Assembly: GCF_023734115.1 (NCBI RefSeq)
Contig: NZ_AP025737.1
Span: forward strand, 1,736,001 to 1,800,000
DNA length: 64,000 bases
Direction of reading: 5' to 3'
Origin: Herbiconiux sp. L3-i23
Lineage (GTDB): Bacteria; Actinomycetota; Actinomycetes; Actinomycetales; Microbacteriaceae
Part shown: in pieces, positions 27,547 through 35,851 of the stretch
How positions within the stretch are numbered: position 1 is the stretch's first letter
How the letters are laid out: each line of letters starts with the position of its first letter
The notes under the pieces: model-generated
What the model was told of the DNA's origin: nothing
Databases searched by the model: none
Seen by the model: the letters and a program-made list of their open reading frames with translations, nothing else
Program-made: the position numbers and the translations under genes

Positions 27547-28011
27547 TCACGCTGCGTCGCGGCCGGGAGGGCCGACGACGAGCAGCGCGGCGAACGCGGC
27601 GACCACGACGACACCCGCGACGACCGCGAGCAGCCTGGGCCGTCGCAGCCACCATCGCAGCAACCGGTCGGCGAGACTGCCATCGCGGGGGTCGTCGGAG
27701 GTCTCGGTGCGCCATCCTCCGTCGAGCGCGCCGGCGCGCACGAACCTCACTTCGGCGGGGATCGACGCGAAAGGCACGACCGCGCTCGCCAGGGCGACGA
27801 TCGCACGACCCGCCGACCACCGCTGATTGATCGCGACGACCACGACGATGACGACGAAGGCGAGGAACACGAAGCCGTGCAGCGCCCCGCCGATGCTCAC
27901 ACCCCAGTCACCCGCGCGGAACACGTACTTCTGCAGCATCCCCGCGATCAGGAGTGCCCAGGTGACGGCTTCGGCGATCGCCGCGGCACGGAAGAGACGC
28001 AACGGCGTCAT
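27547..28011 (-). CDS. DUF3817 integral membrane protein
   Basis: A 154-residue membrane protein. PLRLFRAAAIAEAVTWALLIAGMLQKYV and GVSIGGALHGFVFLAFVVIVVV are the conserved first two segments of DUF3817, and a third segment precedes FASIPAEVRF. It has an extra C-terminal part with a fourth hydrophobic helix (LLAVVAGVVVVAAFAALLVV). The function is not known. The gene lies between the serine-repeat gene and the MurT/GatD pair, on the same strand as both. Confidence 0.82.
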   Translation of the reverse strand: MTPLRLFRAAAIAEAVTWALLIAGMLQKYVFRAGDWGVSIGGALHGFVFLAFVVIVVVVAINQRWSAGRAIVALASAVVPFASIPAEVRFVRAGALDGGWRTETSDDPRDGSLADRLLRWWLRRPRLLAVVAGVVVVAAFAALLVVGPPGRDAA

Positions 28012-28075
28012 CGATGTCCTTTCGGTGAGGCGGAACAGTCGCTTCGCCGTCGCGCGAGCGCCGGCGAAGGGCGCG

Positions 28076-28780
28076 TCAGCGGGCGGAGCCCATCAGTCGT
28101 GCGGACACCCGCGCGGCGATCGCATCCGCCCGGGCCGACATCTCGCTGGCGACCACGGTGACGCCGGCGTCGGCGAGCAGCGCGTCGGCGAGAACCGGAT
28201 TGCGGGCGAGCACGGGCCCGTGCAGGTGCGTGCCGTAGACCGACTGCCAGCGGATTCCCTCGGCTCCTTCGCCGTTGCCGGTCCCCGTCAGCACAGTGCC
28301 GAGAGGTTCGGCCGGTGAGGCGAGGACGAAGCCGCGCGCGTGGTTCTCGTATCCGGTCAGCGTGCCGTAGCGGGACTCCACCACGAGATCGTCGGCGCTG
28401 CGCGTCGCCAGCGGCGTCGCCTCTCCCGGCACGATCCCCAGGCCGTCGACGATCGTGCCGTCGCCGAGCGGGATCGCACGGCCGAGCAGCTCCATGCCGG
28501 TTCCGACCGCGAGCAGCGGCACCCCGTCGCCGAGCCACGAGGTGAGCGTCGCCACCATCGGTGCGAGGGCGTCGCGGGTGCGCCGGAGCGCCGAGTCGAC
28601 CCCGGAGCCGAGCACGATGGCCGTCGGTCGCTCCGCGGGCAGCGGCTCCCCCGCCGCGACGGGAACGAGATCGGCGTCGTGGCCGGCCCACCGCAGGCGC
28701 GCCACGAGCACGGCCGCGTTCCGCGCATCGCCGTTGACATCGGTCAGCTGGGGAAGCAGCTGCAGGATTCGGAAGGTCAC
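28076..28780 (-). CDS. GatD-like glutamine amidotransferase-fold protein lacking the catalytic cysteine
   Basis: A 234-residue class I glutamine amidotransferase fold of the CobB/CobQ/GatD type (ILQLLPQLTDVNGDARNAAVL at the start, GYENHARGF in the middle). In active GatD the nucleophile is cysteine in a CGGYQ-like elbow. Here the same place reads LLAVGTGMELLGR, with Gly93 for the cysteine; the protein has no cysteine at all. The partner histidine is kept (THLHGPVLARNP, His187). The frame is intact and the start overlaps murT (GTGA). It therefore probably binds MurT but cannot release ammonia from glutamine. It may have become a structural subunit or acquired another role. Confidence 0.82.
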   Translation of the reverse strand: MTFRILQLLPQLTDVNGDARNAAVLVARLRWAGHDADLVPVAAGEPLPAERPTAIVLGSGVDSALRRTRDALAPMVATLTSWLGDGVPLLAVGTGMELLGRAIPLGDGTIVDGLGIVPGEATPLATRSADDLVVESRYGTLTGYENHARGFVLASPAEPLGTVLTGTGNGEGAEGIRWQSVYGTHLHGPVLARNPVLADALLADAGVTVVASEMSARADAIAARVSARLMGSAR

Positions 28781-30039
28781 TGTGCCAGTCCCAGGTGTGA
28801 GCGGGTGCGCCGCATCGAGTCGGCGGTGAAGACGATCGTCTTGGTGCCGCGTGCCGGATCGGGCAGCGCGAGGAACCGGTCGAGCGCCACCGTCAGGTCC
28901 GGCTCGATCTCGTCGACGTCGACGCCCTGGTAGAGCAGCTGCAGTGCGATGTCGTCGGCCTTCGATCCGGAGACGATGCGTGCGCGGCCGATGCGCGACG
29001 AGTCGACCGGCCAGAAGTACGAGGGATCGCGGACATCCGAGCCCATGGCCACAAGCACCTGATCGAGGTCCTCATCGAGCTCGTCGACGTTCAGTTGGAA
29101 GCTGGCGGGGTTCTGCACGAGCACGAACTCGACGTCCTTGCCCCGCACCGTCACCACCTCGCCTCGTCCGAAGACGGCGGGCATGGCGGAGATCGCAGAG
29201 ACCGCGACGCTCGCGTCGAACGAGTCGCCGAGCAGATCGCGCGCCGCGGCGAGGGCGGCGGCGGCGTCGACCGCGTAGTGCACGCCCCGCGCCGGGAGGC
29301 CCACCTCGTGCGTCGCACCGTCGAAGGCGATGGTCGCCTGCCGACCGGCGACCGCGGTGACCATCGTGCCGCCGTCGTGCCGGGCGTCGCTCGTCTTCGC
29401 ATAGCCGAGCCCGCGCGGCGACGAGGCCAGCACCGCCTCGGTGACACCGAACCGCTCGACGACGACGTCGCCGCCCTCGGGGGCGACGGAGCCGACGAGG
29501 GCGTCGTCGGCGTTGAGGATCAGGGAGCCGGTCGCGGTCGCGGCGATTCGCCGCAGCATGCCGACGACCTTCTCGGAGTCGTGGAACCGGTCGATCTGAT
29601 CGGTCATCACGTTCGTGAGCACGACGCTGCGCGCCCGGAACCGGTCGGACAGGAGCGCGCCGTGCCCTTCGTCCATCTCGAGGACGGCGAGGTCGGCGTC
29701 GATACGCCCGGTCAGATCGGCGCGTTCGAGGAGAGCGGAGGTGAGCCCCTGGCTGATGTTCGCGGTCGACGGATTGGTGAACACGCGTTTGCCGTGCGCT
29801 TCGAGCACGGTGACGAGCATCTTCGTCGTCGTCGACTTGCCGGACGACCCGCTGACGACGACGAGGCCCTCGGGGAAGCCGGAGAGCACGGACCCGAGGA
29901 AGGCGGGCGCGACTCGATTGACGACGAGTCCCGGCACCGCGGACCCGCCTCCGCGTTTGCGCAGCCGCGCCGCGACGCGCACCGCCCGTCCGAGCAGGAC
30001 CGCGGGGATCCAGCGGGCCCCGGTCGTTCGGTTCGTCAT
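28777..30039 (-). CDS. MurT-like Mur ligase without the Cys4 zinc ribbon
   Basis: A 420-residue Mur ligase of the MurT branch. The ATP loop is VVSGSSGKSTTTKM (64-73), followed by TNPSTANISQG, the acidic EMDEGHG, TNVMTDQIDRF and LNADDALV. The C-terminal DUF1727-like domain carries FVLVQNPASFQLNV. Canonical MurT has a four-cysteine ribbon in the middle domain, at about residues 205-230. Here that stretch is short (SSPRGLGYAKTSDARHDGG), and the whole protein has no cysteine. It is co-translated with the cysteine-free GatD. Canonical MurT/GatD amidates the alpha-carboxyl of D-Glu in lipid II; this version probably does something else with the same carboxyl, or is inactive as an amidase. Confidence 0.83.
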   Translation of the reverse strand: MTNRTTGARWIPAVLLGRAVRVAARLRKRGGGSAVPGLVVNRVAPAFLGSVLSGFPEGLVVVSGSSGKSTTTKMLVTVLEAHGKRVFTNPSTANISQGLTSALLERADLTGRIDADLAVLEMDEGHGALLSDRFRARSVVLTNVMTDQIDRFHDSEKVVGMLRRIAATATGSLILNADDALVGSVAPEGGDVVVERFGVTEAVLASSPRGLGYAKTSDARHDGGTMVTAVAGRQATIAFDGATHEVGLPARGVHYAVDAAAALAAARDLLGDSFDASVAVSAISAMPAVFGRGEVVTVRGKDVEFVLVQNPASFQLNVDELDEDLDQVLVAMGSDVRDPSYFWPVDSSRIGRARIVSGSKADDIALQLLYQGVDVDEIEPDLTVALDRFLALPDPARGTKTIVFTADSMRRTRSHLGLAQ

Positions 30040-30170
30040 GCCTCCAGTCTCTCAGGTCGCCCGTAAACGGCCGGCCGCGGCGCCGCTCGCGTGGCGGTCC
30101 CGTCGGCTTTGCGGAAGCGCTCGGGCGAGCGTGGGAAGGTGGAAGGTCCACCGACCCGAAGGGAGACCCG

Positions 30171-30806
30171 ATGGCGAAGAAGAAGAAGAAGAACAAGCAG
30201 AAGTCCGACGAGGCCGAAGCGGCGAAGCGCAACCAGACCCCCGGCCCGTCTCCGGAAGAGGCCCGCGAGGCCGAGCGTAAGAAGGCCGCGAAGGCCGCCC
30301 GTCGGCGCGCGGACGAACTCCGCACGGCGGCGAGAGCGGCCGAGCGGGAGGCGGGCGATCGGGCGGCCGACTTCGAGGCGCTGACCGAGAAGTACCGCAA
30401 GAAGCTCACCCGCGCCGAGGACGCGCTGCGTTCGGCGTCCGAGCGCGCCGAGCGCGCGAAGATCGACGCCGAGAAGGCGAGGGACGAGGCTGAGACGCTC
30501 GCCGGTCGTGGGCACTCCCCTCGACCCTCCGATTACACGCCGCCGCTACCGACCGTGCCCGAGGACGAAGTGGAGTCGACGCTCGACGCCGGCACCATCG
30601 ACGCCTCGGCGAGGAATGACTCGGCGCCCTCCACCGACGAGCCGATCGCCGCGCCCGTCGCCCTCCCGCTCCCCCTCCCCGATTCGGAGGACGAGCCGAG
30701 CGAGGCGTGGACGGTCGTCCGCCTCCGCGCTCTCGCCCGATCGCGCGGAGTGACCGGCAGCGCGAACAAGACGAAGGCGCAGCTCCTCGACGCGTTGCGT
30801 AGCTGA
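30171..30806 (+). CDS. basic coiled-coil protein with C-terminal SAP/Rho-N-like domain
   Basis: A 211-residue protein. The first ten residues are almost all lysine (MAKKKKKNKQK). A long charged coiled coil of Ala/Glu/Arg/Lys runs to about residue 110, then a Pro/Asp/Ser-rich linker. The last 35 residues (WTVVRLRALARSRGVTGSANKTKAQLLDALRS) form a SAP or Rho-N-like helix-extended-helix, a nucleic-acid binding fold. AAGGGAG precedes the ATG. It is convergent with rpoD. A nucleoid-associated or RNA-binding role is inference. Confidence 0.75.
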   Translation: MAKKKKKNKQKSDEAEAAKRNQTPGPSPEEAREAERKKAAKAARRRADELRTAARAAEREAGDRAADFEALTEKYRKKLTRAEDALRSASERAERAKIDAEKARDEAETLAGRGHSPRPSDYTPPLPTVPEDEVESTLDAGTIDASARNDSAPSTDEPIAAPVALPLPLPDSEDEPSEAWTVVRLRALARSRGVTGSANKTKAQLLDALRS

Positions 30807-30818
30807 CCAGCCGAACAA

Positions 30819-30858
30819 GGGAAGGGCCGGAACCCCGTGAGGAGTTCCGGCCCTTCCC
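30819..30858. terminator. bidirectional terminator between the SAP-like gene and rpoD
   Basis: GGGAAGGGCCGGAAC (30819-30833) pairs perfectly with 30844-30858 around a 10-base loop. It lies 13 bases after the SAP-like gene stop and 21 bases beyond the rpoD stop, so it can end both convergent transcripts. Confidence 0.85.
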
Positions 30859-30879
30859 ATGTCGGATCGTCGAGTCAGA

Positions 30880-32253
30880 TCACTCGAGGTAGTCGCGCAG
30901 CGACTGCGACCGCGACGGGTGGCGCAGCTTCGCCATCGTCTTGCTCTCGATCTGGCGGATGCGCTCACGAGTCACACCGAACGTGTCGCCGATCTGGTCG
31001 AGGGTCTTCGGCATGCCGTCGCCGAGACCGAAGCGCATGCGGATGACACCGGCCTCGCGCTCGCTGAGCGAATCGAGGAGGCTCTCGAGCTGCTTCTGCA
31101 GCATCGTGAAGCCCACCGCGTCGGCCGGGACGACCGCCTCGGTATCCTCGATCAGGTCGCCGAACTCGCTGTCGCCGTCCTCGCCGAGAGGCGTGTGCAG
31201 CGAAATCGGCTCGCGACCGTACTTCTGCACCTCGATGACCTTCTCAGGGGTCATGTCGAGCTCGCGCGACAGCTCCTCGGGCGTGGGTTCACGTCCGAGG
31301 TCCTGCAGCATCTGGCGCTGCACGCGGGCGAGCTTGTTGATGACCTCGACCATGTGCACGGGGATGCGGATGGTGCGGGCCTGGTCTGCCATGGCACGGG
31401 TGATCGCCTGACGGATCCACCAGGTGGCGTAGGTCGAGAACTTGAAGCCCTTGGTGTAGTCGAACTTCTCGACCGCACGGATGAGGCCCAGGTTGCCTTC
31501 CTGGATCAGGTCGAGGAACTGCATCCCGCGGCCCGTGTAGCGCTTCGCGAGCGACACGACGAGGCGGAGGTTCGCGCCGAGCAGGTGGCTCTTCGCGCGC
31601 TGTCCGTCCTTCGCGACCCACTTGAGCTCGCGGATGAGCTCCTTCGTCATGCCGTCGGTGTTCGACAGCTTGTCCTCGGCGAACAGTCCGGCTTCGATCC
31701 GCATGGCGAGCTCGACCTCTTCGGCCGCGTTCAGCAGGGGGACCTTACCGATCTGCTTCAAGTAGTCCTTGACGGGGTCGGCGGTGGCGCCGGTGATCGC
31801 CGTCGAGTAGACGGGCACCTCGTCGTCGTCGTCGACCAGCGAGAGGACGAGCGCACCGGTAGGGAGCTTCTCGTCGGCCTCGACGGTCGCGGCGGGCTTG
31901 GCCTCGTCATCGTCATCATCGGACTTCTCGTCCGAGTCGGCCTCGGTGTCGCCCTCCGCTTCGGGAGCGCCCTCCTCGATCTCGTCCTCGACGCCCTCCT
32001 CGGGCTCGTCGATCTCGTCCTCGCCGGCCTCGTCGTCGTCGGCGGCCTTCGAGGTCGCCTTCTTCGCGGGCGCCTTCTTCGCCGTCGTCGCCTTCGCGGC
32101 GGTCGACTTCGCAGGCGTCTTGGCGGCGGTCTTCGCCGCAGGCTTCTTCGCCGCCGGCTTCCCTTCGACAGGCTCAGGGCGTCGCTTGGTCGTCGTGGCC
32201 TCGACCTCGACGGTCTCGGGGTCGGCCACAGCAGCAGTCTTACTAGGGGTCAT
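30880..32253 (-). CDS. rpoD: principal RNA polymerase sigma factor (sigma-70, RpoD/HrdB/SigA)
   Basis: A 457-residue group 1 sigma factor. The N-terminal 160 residues are low-complexity, first Lys/Ala/Pro-rich and then acidic. Region 1.2 begins [16 protein letters not shown]. Region 2 includes [31 protein letters not shown], region 3 [14 protein letters not shown], and region 4 [27 protein letters not shown] with the helix-turn-helix. The C-terminus [15 protein letters not shown] is typical. The ATG at 32253 has AAAGGTG before it; the longer open frame to 32424 is leader. It directs transcription of housekeeping promoters. A dispersed-repeat-like insert lies within its N-terminal low-complexity part. 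Confidence 0.95.
   Translation of the reverse strand: MTPSKTAAVADPETVEVEATTTKRRPEPVEGKPAAKKPAAKTAAKTPAKSTAAKATTAKKAPAKKATSKAADDDEAGEDEIDEPEEGVEDEIEEGAPEAEGDTEADSDEKSDDDDDEAKPAATVEADEKLPTGALVLSLVDDDDEVPVYSTAITGATADPVKDYLKQIGKVPLLNAAEEVELAMRIEAGLFAEDKLSNTDGMTKELIRELKWVAKDGQRAKSHLLGANLRLVVSLAKRYTGRGMQFLDLIQEGNLGLIRAVEKFDYTKGFKFSTYATWWIRQAITRAMADQARTIRIPVHMVEVINKLARVQRQMLQDLGREPTPEELSRELDMTPEKVIEVQKYGREPISLHTPLGEDGDSEFGDLIEDTEAVVPADAVGFTMLQKQLESLLDSLSEREAGVIRMRFGLGDGMPKTLDQIGDTFGVTRERIRQIESKTMAKLRHPSRSQSLRDYLE
32161..32179. repeat. short dispersed repeat inserted in the rpoD N-terminal coding region
   Basis: CCCTTCGACAGGCTCAGGG, read on the plus strand, encodes RPEPVEGK within rpoD. I recall this string as a very common dispersed repeat in Micrococcales and some other genomes, where it mostly lies between genes. 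No second copy is visible in this window. Confidence 0.5.
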
Positions 32254-32585
32254 CGGTGCACCTTTCACTCCGGGGGAAGCGGGGTCGGGCGGATGATTCG
32301 ACGGACGGCAGTACCCCACCTGTACGGCCTTGTCGTCATGCCTTCGAACCACGATGCCGTCGGCGCCACGGGGCGTTTCCCGCGGCTCGTCCGGCATTTC
32401 GGACAGCACTTGGACCCTTGTCAAGTCCCCTCGGTGGTCACGACGGTTCGTGGCCCGAGGACTCGACAGGGTCCTATTCCATTATTGCACGCATCTCAGC
32501 CGGCGCATTACCAGCCGGAGGCCTCGCTCGGCAATAGCTCTTCTCTATGAAGACGCCTCTGAGCCGTTCGCGCCGTCCGGCGGGG
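32254..32585. other. rpoD leader and promoter region
   Basis: No gene is seen in these 332 bases. On the minus strand TTGACA lies at 32424-32419, with a weak CGAAAT 17 bases later, and an AATAAT element lies near 32488-32483. These are candidate rpoD promoters and would give leaders of about 130-220 bases. I recognise no riboswitch or small RNA. Confidence 0.45.
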
Positions 32586-33908
32586 TCAGCGACTGCGCCG
32601 CGACCGCAACTTCCCGAAGAGTGCAACCCACAAGGGGCCAACGGATATTCCCTCTTCGTCGAGCATCAGGCGTCTCGTGCGGTGCCGTGCGCGCACCAGC
32701 ATGATGACGCCGAAGCCGATGATCGGGAACTGCACGAGCATCGCGAGCCGGAACGAGTCGAGCGCATACAGCTCCGACGGAGCGGTCGCCCCTGGGTGCT
32801 GCAGATCGAGGAGCACGCCGACGAGCTGCATGATCACGAAGCTCGCGGTGAAGCCGCCGACGTTGACGATGCCGTTCGCCGAGCCGAGGCGCCGCGCGGG
32901 GTTGAAGGTGCGTGCGAAGTCGAAGCCGATCTGCGACGCGGGGCCGCCGATGGAGATGGCGATGACGAGGAGCACGATCAGCCACGCGGGGATGGGCGCC
33001 GGCCAGAGCAGGACGGCACCCCACGCGACGGCCATGATGACGACGACGAGCAGTGCGAGACTCGACCGTCTCAACGGATAGCGGACCATGAGGAAGCCGA
33101 GCAGCGGTCCGACGAGGATCGCGACGACGACCATCCCGGCGATCATCGCCGAGGCGAAGGCGGGGTCGAGCCCGACGCCGAAGACCATGAACGGGACGCC
33201 CCAGAAGAGAGCGAAGACGGTGCCCGGCGCCTGAGTGACGAAGTGCGCCCAGAAGCCGAGCTGGGTGCCGGGTCGGCGGAAGCTCTCGCCGAGGGCGACG
33301 AGGGCGCTGCGGAAGTCCGGTGCCCCGGCCGCCGCCTCGTGCACTCCCCTGCCGTTGGAGAGCAGAGCGACGACGAGCACGAACGAGAACACCGCGACGC
33401 TCGCCGCCGAGAGGAAGGCCGGCTCCCATCCCGCGGCGTGCAGCACGATCGCGAACGGGATCGCCGACAGCACCTGACCGAACTGGCCGAGGTTCGTGAG
33501 CCATTGGGTGACGACCGGCACGTTGCGCCCTGCGAACCAGGTGTTCACGAGCCGCAGGACGGAGATGAAGGTGGCCGCGTCGCCGGCGCCGACGAGCACC
33601 CGGCCGACGACGGCCCCGACGAGGTCGGGGGCGAGCGCGACGACGACCTGCCCGATCGCCATCAGGGCGGCGCCGGAGGCGACGAGCGCCTTCGGCCCGA
33701 GCCGGTCGACCAGCACCCCGACCGGGATCTGCAGGCCGGCGTAGACGATGAGCTGCAACACGCCGAGCGTCGACAGGGCGGCGGCGCTCGAGGAGAACCG
33801 CTCGCTCGCCTCCACGCCCGCCACGCCGAGACTCGAGCGCTGCATGACCGCGGTCACGTAGGCGACGACACCGATGGCGAAGATGATCCAATGGCGCCTC
33901 GAGTTCAC
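32586..33908 (-). CDS. MFS transporter
   Basis: A 440-residue major facilitator with about twelve hydrophobic segments. The A-motif between helices 2 and 3 is present as GVLVDRLGPKALVASGA, after YAGLQIP. WIIFAIGVVAYVTAVMQRSSLGVAG forms helix 1 and the loop. Similar proteins are annotated as nitrate/sugar-phosphate-like or general metabolite MFS carriers; the substrate is not decidable. I use the GTG at 33908, which lies seven bases after TATCGT and so may be leaderless. The open frame continues upstream to 34634, but that part is antisense to the SDR gene. Confidence 0.83.
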   Translation of the reverse strand: MNSRRHWIIFAIGVVAYVTAVMQRSSLGVAGVEASERFSSSAAALSTLGVLQLIVYAGLQIPVGVLVDRLGPKALVASGAALMAIGQVVVALAPDLVGAVVGRVLVGAGDAATFISVLRLVNTWFAGRNVPVVTQWLTNLGQFGQVLSAIPFAIVLHAAGWEPAFLSAASVAVFSFVLVVALLSNGRGVHEAAAGAPDFRSALVALGESFRRPGTQLGFWAHFVTQAPGTVFALFWGVPFMVFGVGLDPAFASAMIAGMVVVAILVGPLLGFLMVRYPLRRSSLALLVVVIMAVAWGAVLLWPAPIPAWLIVLLVIAISIGGPASQIGFDFARTFNPARRLGSANGIVNVGGFTASFVIMQLVGVLLDLQHPGATAPSELYALDSFRLAMLVQFPIIGFGVIMLVRARHRTRRLMLDEEGISVGPLWVALFGKLRSRRSR

Positions 33909-33968
33909 TCCCCCAACGATAAGTCGTAGGGCCGTCTGCATGAAGGAGGCGGGGCTAGCATCGAGGAC

Positions 33969-34835
33969 GTGGTGGCAGCGAACGGAGCAGGGGGCCCAGT
34001 CGTCCTCACCGGAGGGACCCGCGGCATCGGCTCCGCCGCCGCGCTCGAGCTCGCCGCTCGAGGTGTCCCCCTGGTGCTCGGCGTCCGCGACATCGAGCGG
34101 GGCCTGACCTCGCGTCGCGCGATCCTCCAGCAGGTGCCCGGCGCCGAGGTCGGCCTGCTTCCCCTCGATCTCGCCTCCCTCGGCTCGGTGCGGGAGTTCG
34201 CGGCGATGTACGCCGACGCGTACGGGCCGTGGTCGGCGCTCGTGCTGAACGCGGGAGTGAAGCTGCAGCCGAAGCGCACCCTCACGCCCGACGGGTTCGA
34301 GATGCACTTCGGCGTGAACCACCTCGGACACTTCGCCCTCACCGGGCTGCTGCTCCCCGTCGCCGCACCCGAGGCGCGCGTGGTCACCGTCACCTCGATC
34401 GCGGCGCGGATGGGGCACATCCTGTTCCATGACCTCCGGTTCGATCACGGCTACCGGCCGTTCCGCGCGTACGCGGCGAGCAAGCGCGCGAACCTCGTCT
34501 TCGCGGCGGCGCTGCACCGACGCATCCGCGAGGACGCCCTTCCGTTGCGGTCGATCGCAACGCATCCCGGCTATGCGCTGTCGCGCGAGCAGCTCCGGTC
34601 GCCGCTGCACCTCGCAGAACGCGCGTTCGCCCACGACTACGCGGCGGGCGCGGAGACCATCGTCACCGCCGTCACCTCACCGGACCTCGTCGGCGGCGAA
34701 CTGGTCGCGCCGACGGGACCGATGCAGACCTCGGGATCGCCCGGGGTCGTGCCGACGCCGTCGATCGTCGACGACGAACTACTCGGGGCTCGCCTCTGGC
34801 GCATCTCGGGTCAGCTGACCCGCATCCCCTGGTGA
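33969..34835 (+). CDS. short-chain dehydrogenase/reductase
   Basis: A 288-residue SDR enzyme. The cofactor loop is LTGGTRGIGSAAALEL, followed by LVLNAGV (NAG motif), VTSIAARMGH with the catalytic serine, and YAASKRAN with Tyr and Lys. FGVNHLGHFALTGLLLP is typical of retinol-dehydrogenase-like SDRs of bacteria. The substrate is unknown. The GTG at 33969 follows TAGCAT by seven bases. It is divergent from the MFS gene by only 60 bases, and convergent with the PAC2 gene. Confidence 0.87.
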   Translation: MVAANGAGGPVVLTGGTRGIGSAAALELAARGVPLVLGVRDIERGLTSRRAILQQVPGAEVGLLPLDLASLGSVREFAAMYADAYGPWSALVLNAGVKLQPKRTLTPDGFEMHFGVNHLGHFALTGLLLPVAAPEARVVTVTSIAARMGHILFHDLRFDHGYRPFRAYAASKRANLVFAAALHRRIREDALPLRSIATHPGYALSREQLRSPLHLAERAFAHDYAAGAETIVTAVTSPDLVGGELVAPTGPMQTSGSPGVVPTPSIVDDELLGARLWRISGQLTRIPW

Positions 34836-34851
34836 GCTGAGCCGGGTCAGC
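34814..34851. terminator. possible bidirectional hairpin overlapping two convergent gene ends
   Basis: GCTGACCCG (34814-34822) pairs with CGGGTCAGC (34843-34851). A separate 16-bp perfect palindrome (34807-34822) shares the left arm. Both lie across the last codons of the SDR and PAC2 genes. No U-tract is present. Confidence 0.35.
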
Positions 34852-35761
34852 GGTCGTCGTCGTCGCGGCGGCCGGCGAGGAAGCGCTCGAGTTCCGCGGC
34901 GATCTCGTCGGCGCTCGGCACCTCGCCCTCCTCGTCGGTGAGCGGCGACGGAAGCGGGTTGCCCTCGACGTAGCTGTCGTGGCGCTCCTCGAGCGTCGAC
35001 ACGAGACGCGCCAGCTCCTCGTTGCCCGCCACCTGGGAGTCGACCTTGCCGAGGAACTCGCGGCTCTCCTCACGGAGGCGGTCGGTCGGGAAGATCAGTC
35101 CGGTCGCGGCGCTGATGCTCTCGAGCGCGGTGACCGCGGCGCCGGGGAACTCGGTGTCGGCGAGGTAATGCGGCACGAGCGCGACGAAGCCGGCGACGGG
35201 GGCACCGAGCTCCTGCAGCTTCCACTCGACGAGGTGGAGCAGGTTCGCGGGCGCCTGCGTGCGCGGCTTCCAGATCGACATCTGCTCGATGAGCTCTTCA
35301 CGGTTGCCGCTCACCGTGACCCGCACGGGCCGCGTGTGCGGAACCGGCATGGGGATGGCGTGCACCCAGGTGGTGCTCGCGACCTCGTAGCGCTCGATGA
35401 AGCGAAGCACCGCGGCGGCGAAGGCCTCCCAGCGGAAATCGGGCTCGTAACCCGTCAGCAGCAGGAACGGCGCGCCGAGCTCGTCGTGCGCGAGCGACAG
35501 CGTGAGAGTCGGCGGCGAGTACTCGGCCAGGTGGTCCTGATCGAAGAGGATCGAGGGGCGGCGCGCCCGGTAGTCGAGCAGTTCGTCGTTGTCGAACAGC
35601 ACGAGCTCGGTCGTCTCGAGCGTGTCGACGAGGTACTGGCCGAGTTGGGTGACGACACCGCCGGCGTCGGCGAAGCCCGTGAGGCCGGCGACAAGCGGGA
35701 GCCCGCGCGGCACCGAATCGGCCGCGGGCGTCAGTTCGTAGAGCTCTTCCGGATCCCGCAT
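34847..35761 (-). CDS. PAC2 family protein
   Basis: A 304-residue PAC2-fold protein. Characteristic blocks are GLTGFADAGGVVTQLGQYL, LLLTGYEPDFRWEAFAAAV, and ALVPHYLADTEFPGAAVTALESISAATGL. Actinobacterial PAC2 proteins resemble proteasome assembly chaperones, though this window shows no proteasome genes. The C-terminus is acidic and disordered (RRDDDDR). The ATG at 35761 comes six bases after TAGCAT, a leaderless arrangement. Confidence 0.85.
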   Translation of the reverse strand: MRDPEELYELTPAADSVPRGLPLVAGLTGFADAGGVVTQLGQYLVDTLETTELVLFDNDELLDYRARRPSILFDQDHLAEYSPPTLTLSLAHDELGAPFLLLTGYEPDFRWEAFAAAVLRFIERYEVASTTWVHAIPMPVPHTRPVRVTVSGNREELIEQMSIWKPRTQAPANLLHLVEWKLQELGAPVAGFVALVPHYLADTEFPGAAVTALESISAATGLIFPTDRLREESREFLGKVDSQVAGNEELARLVSTLEERHDSYVEGNPLPSPLTDEEGEVPSADEIAAELERFLAGRRDDDDR

Positions 35762-35851
35762 GCTTCGATGCTAACGAGCGGTGCACCCCGCGGCGCCGTT
35801 GTCCGCTGAAGGCTGAAGGGGGTGCGCCGAGCCGCGTTCTAGGGTTGATGC

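Noticed and set aside
28490-28530. The missing GatD cysteine as a sequencing error or frameshift
   Set aside because: The frame is intact on both sides, several elbow residues are changed together, and MurT has lost its cysteines too. A single error cannot explain this.
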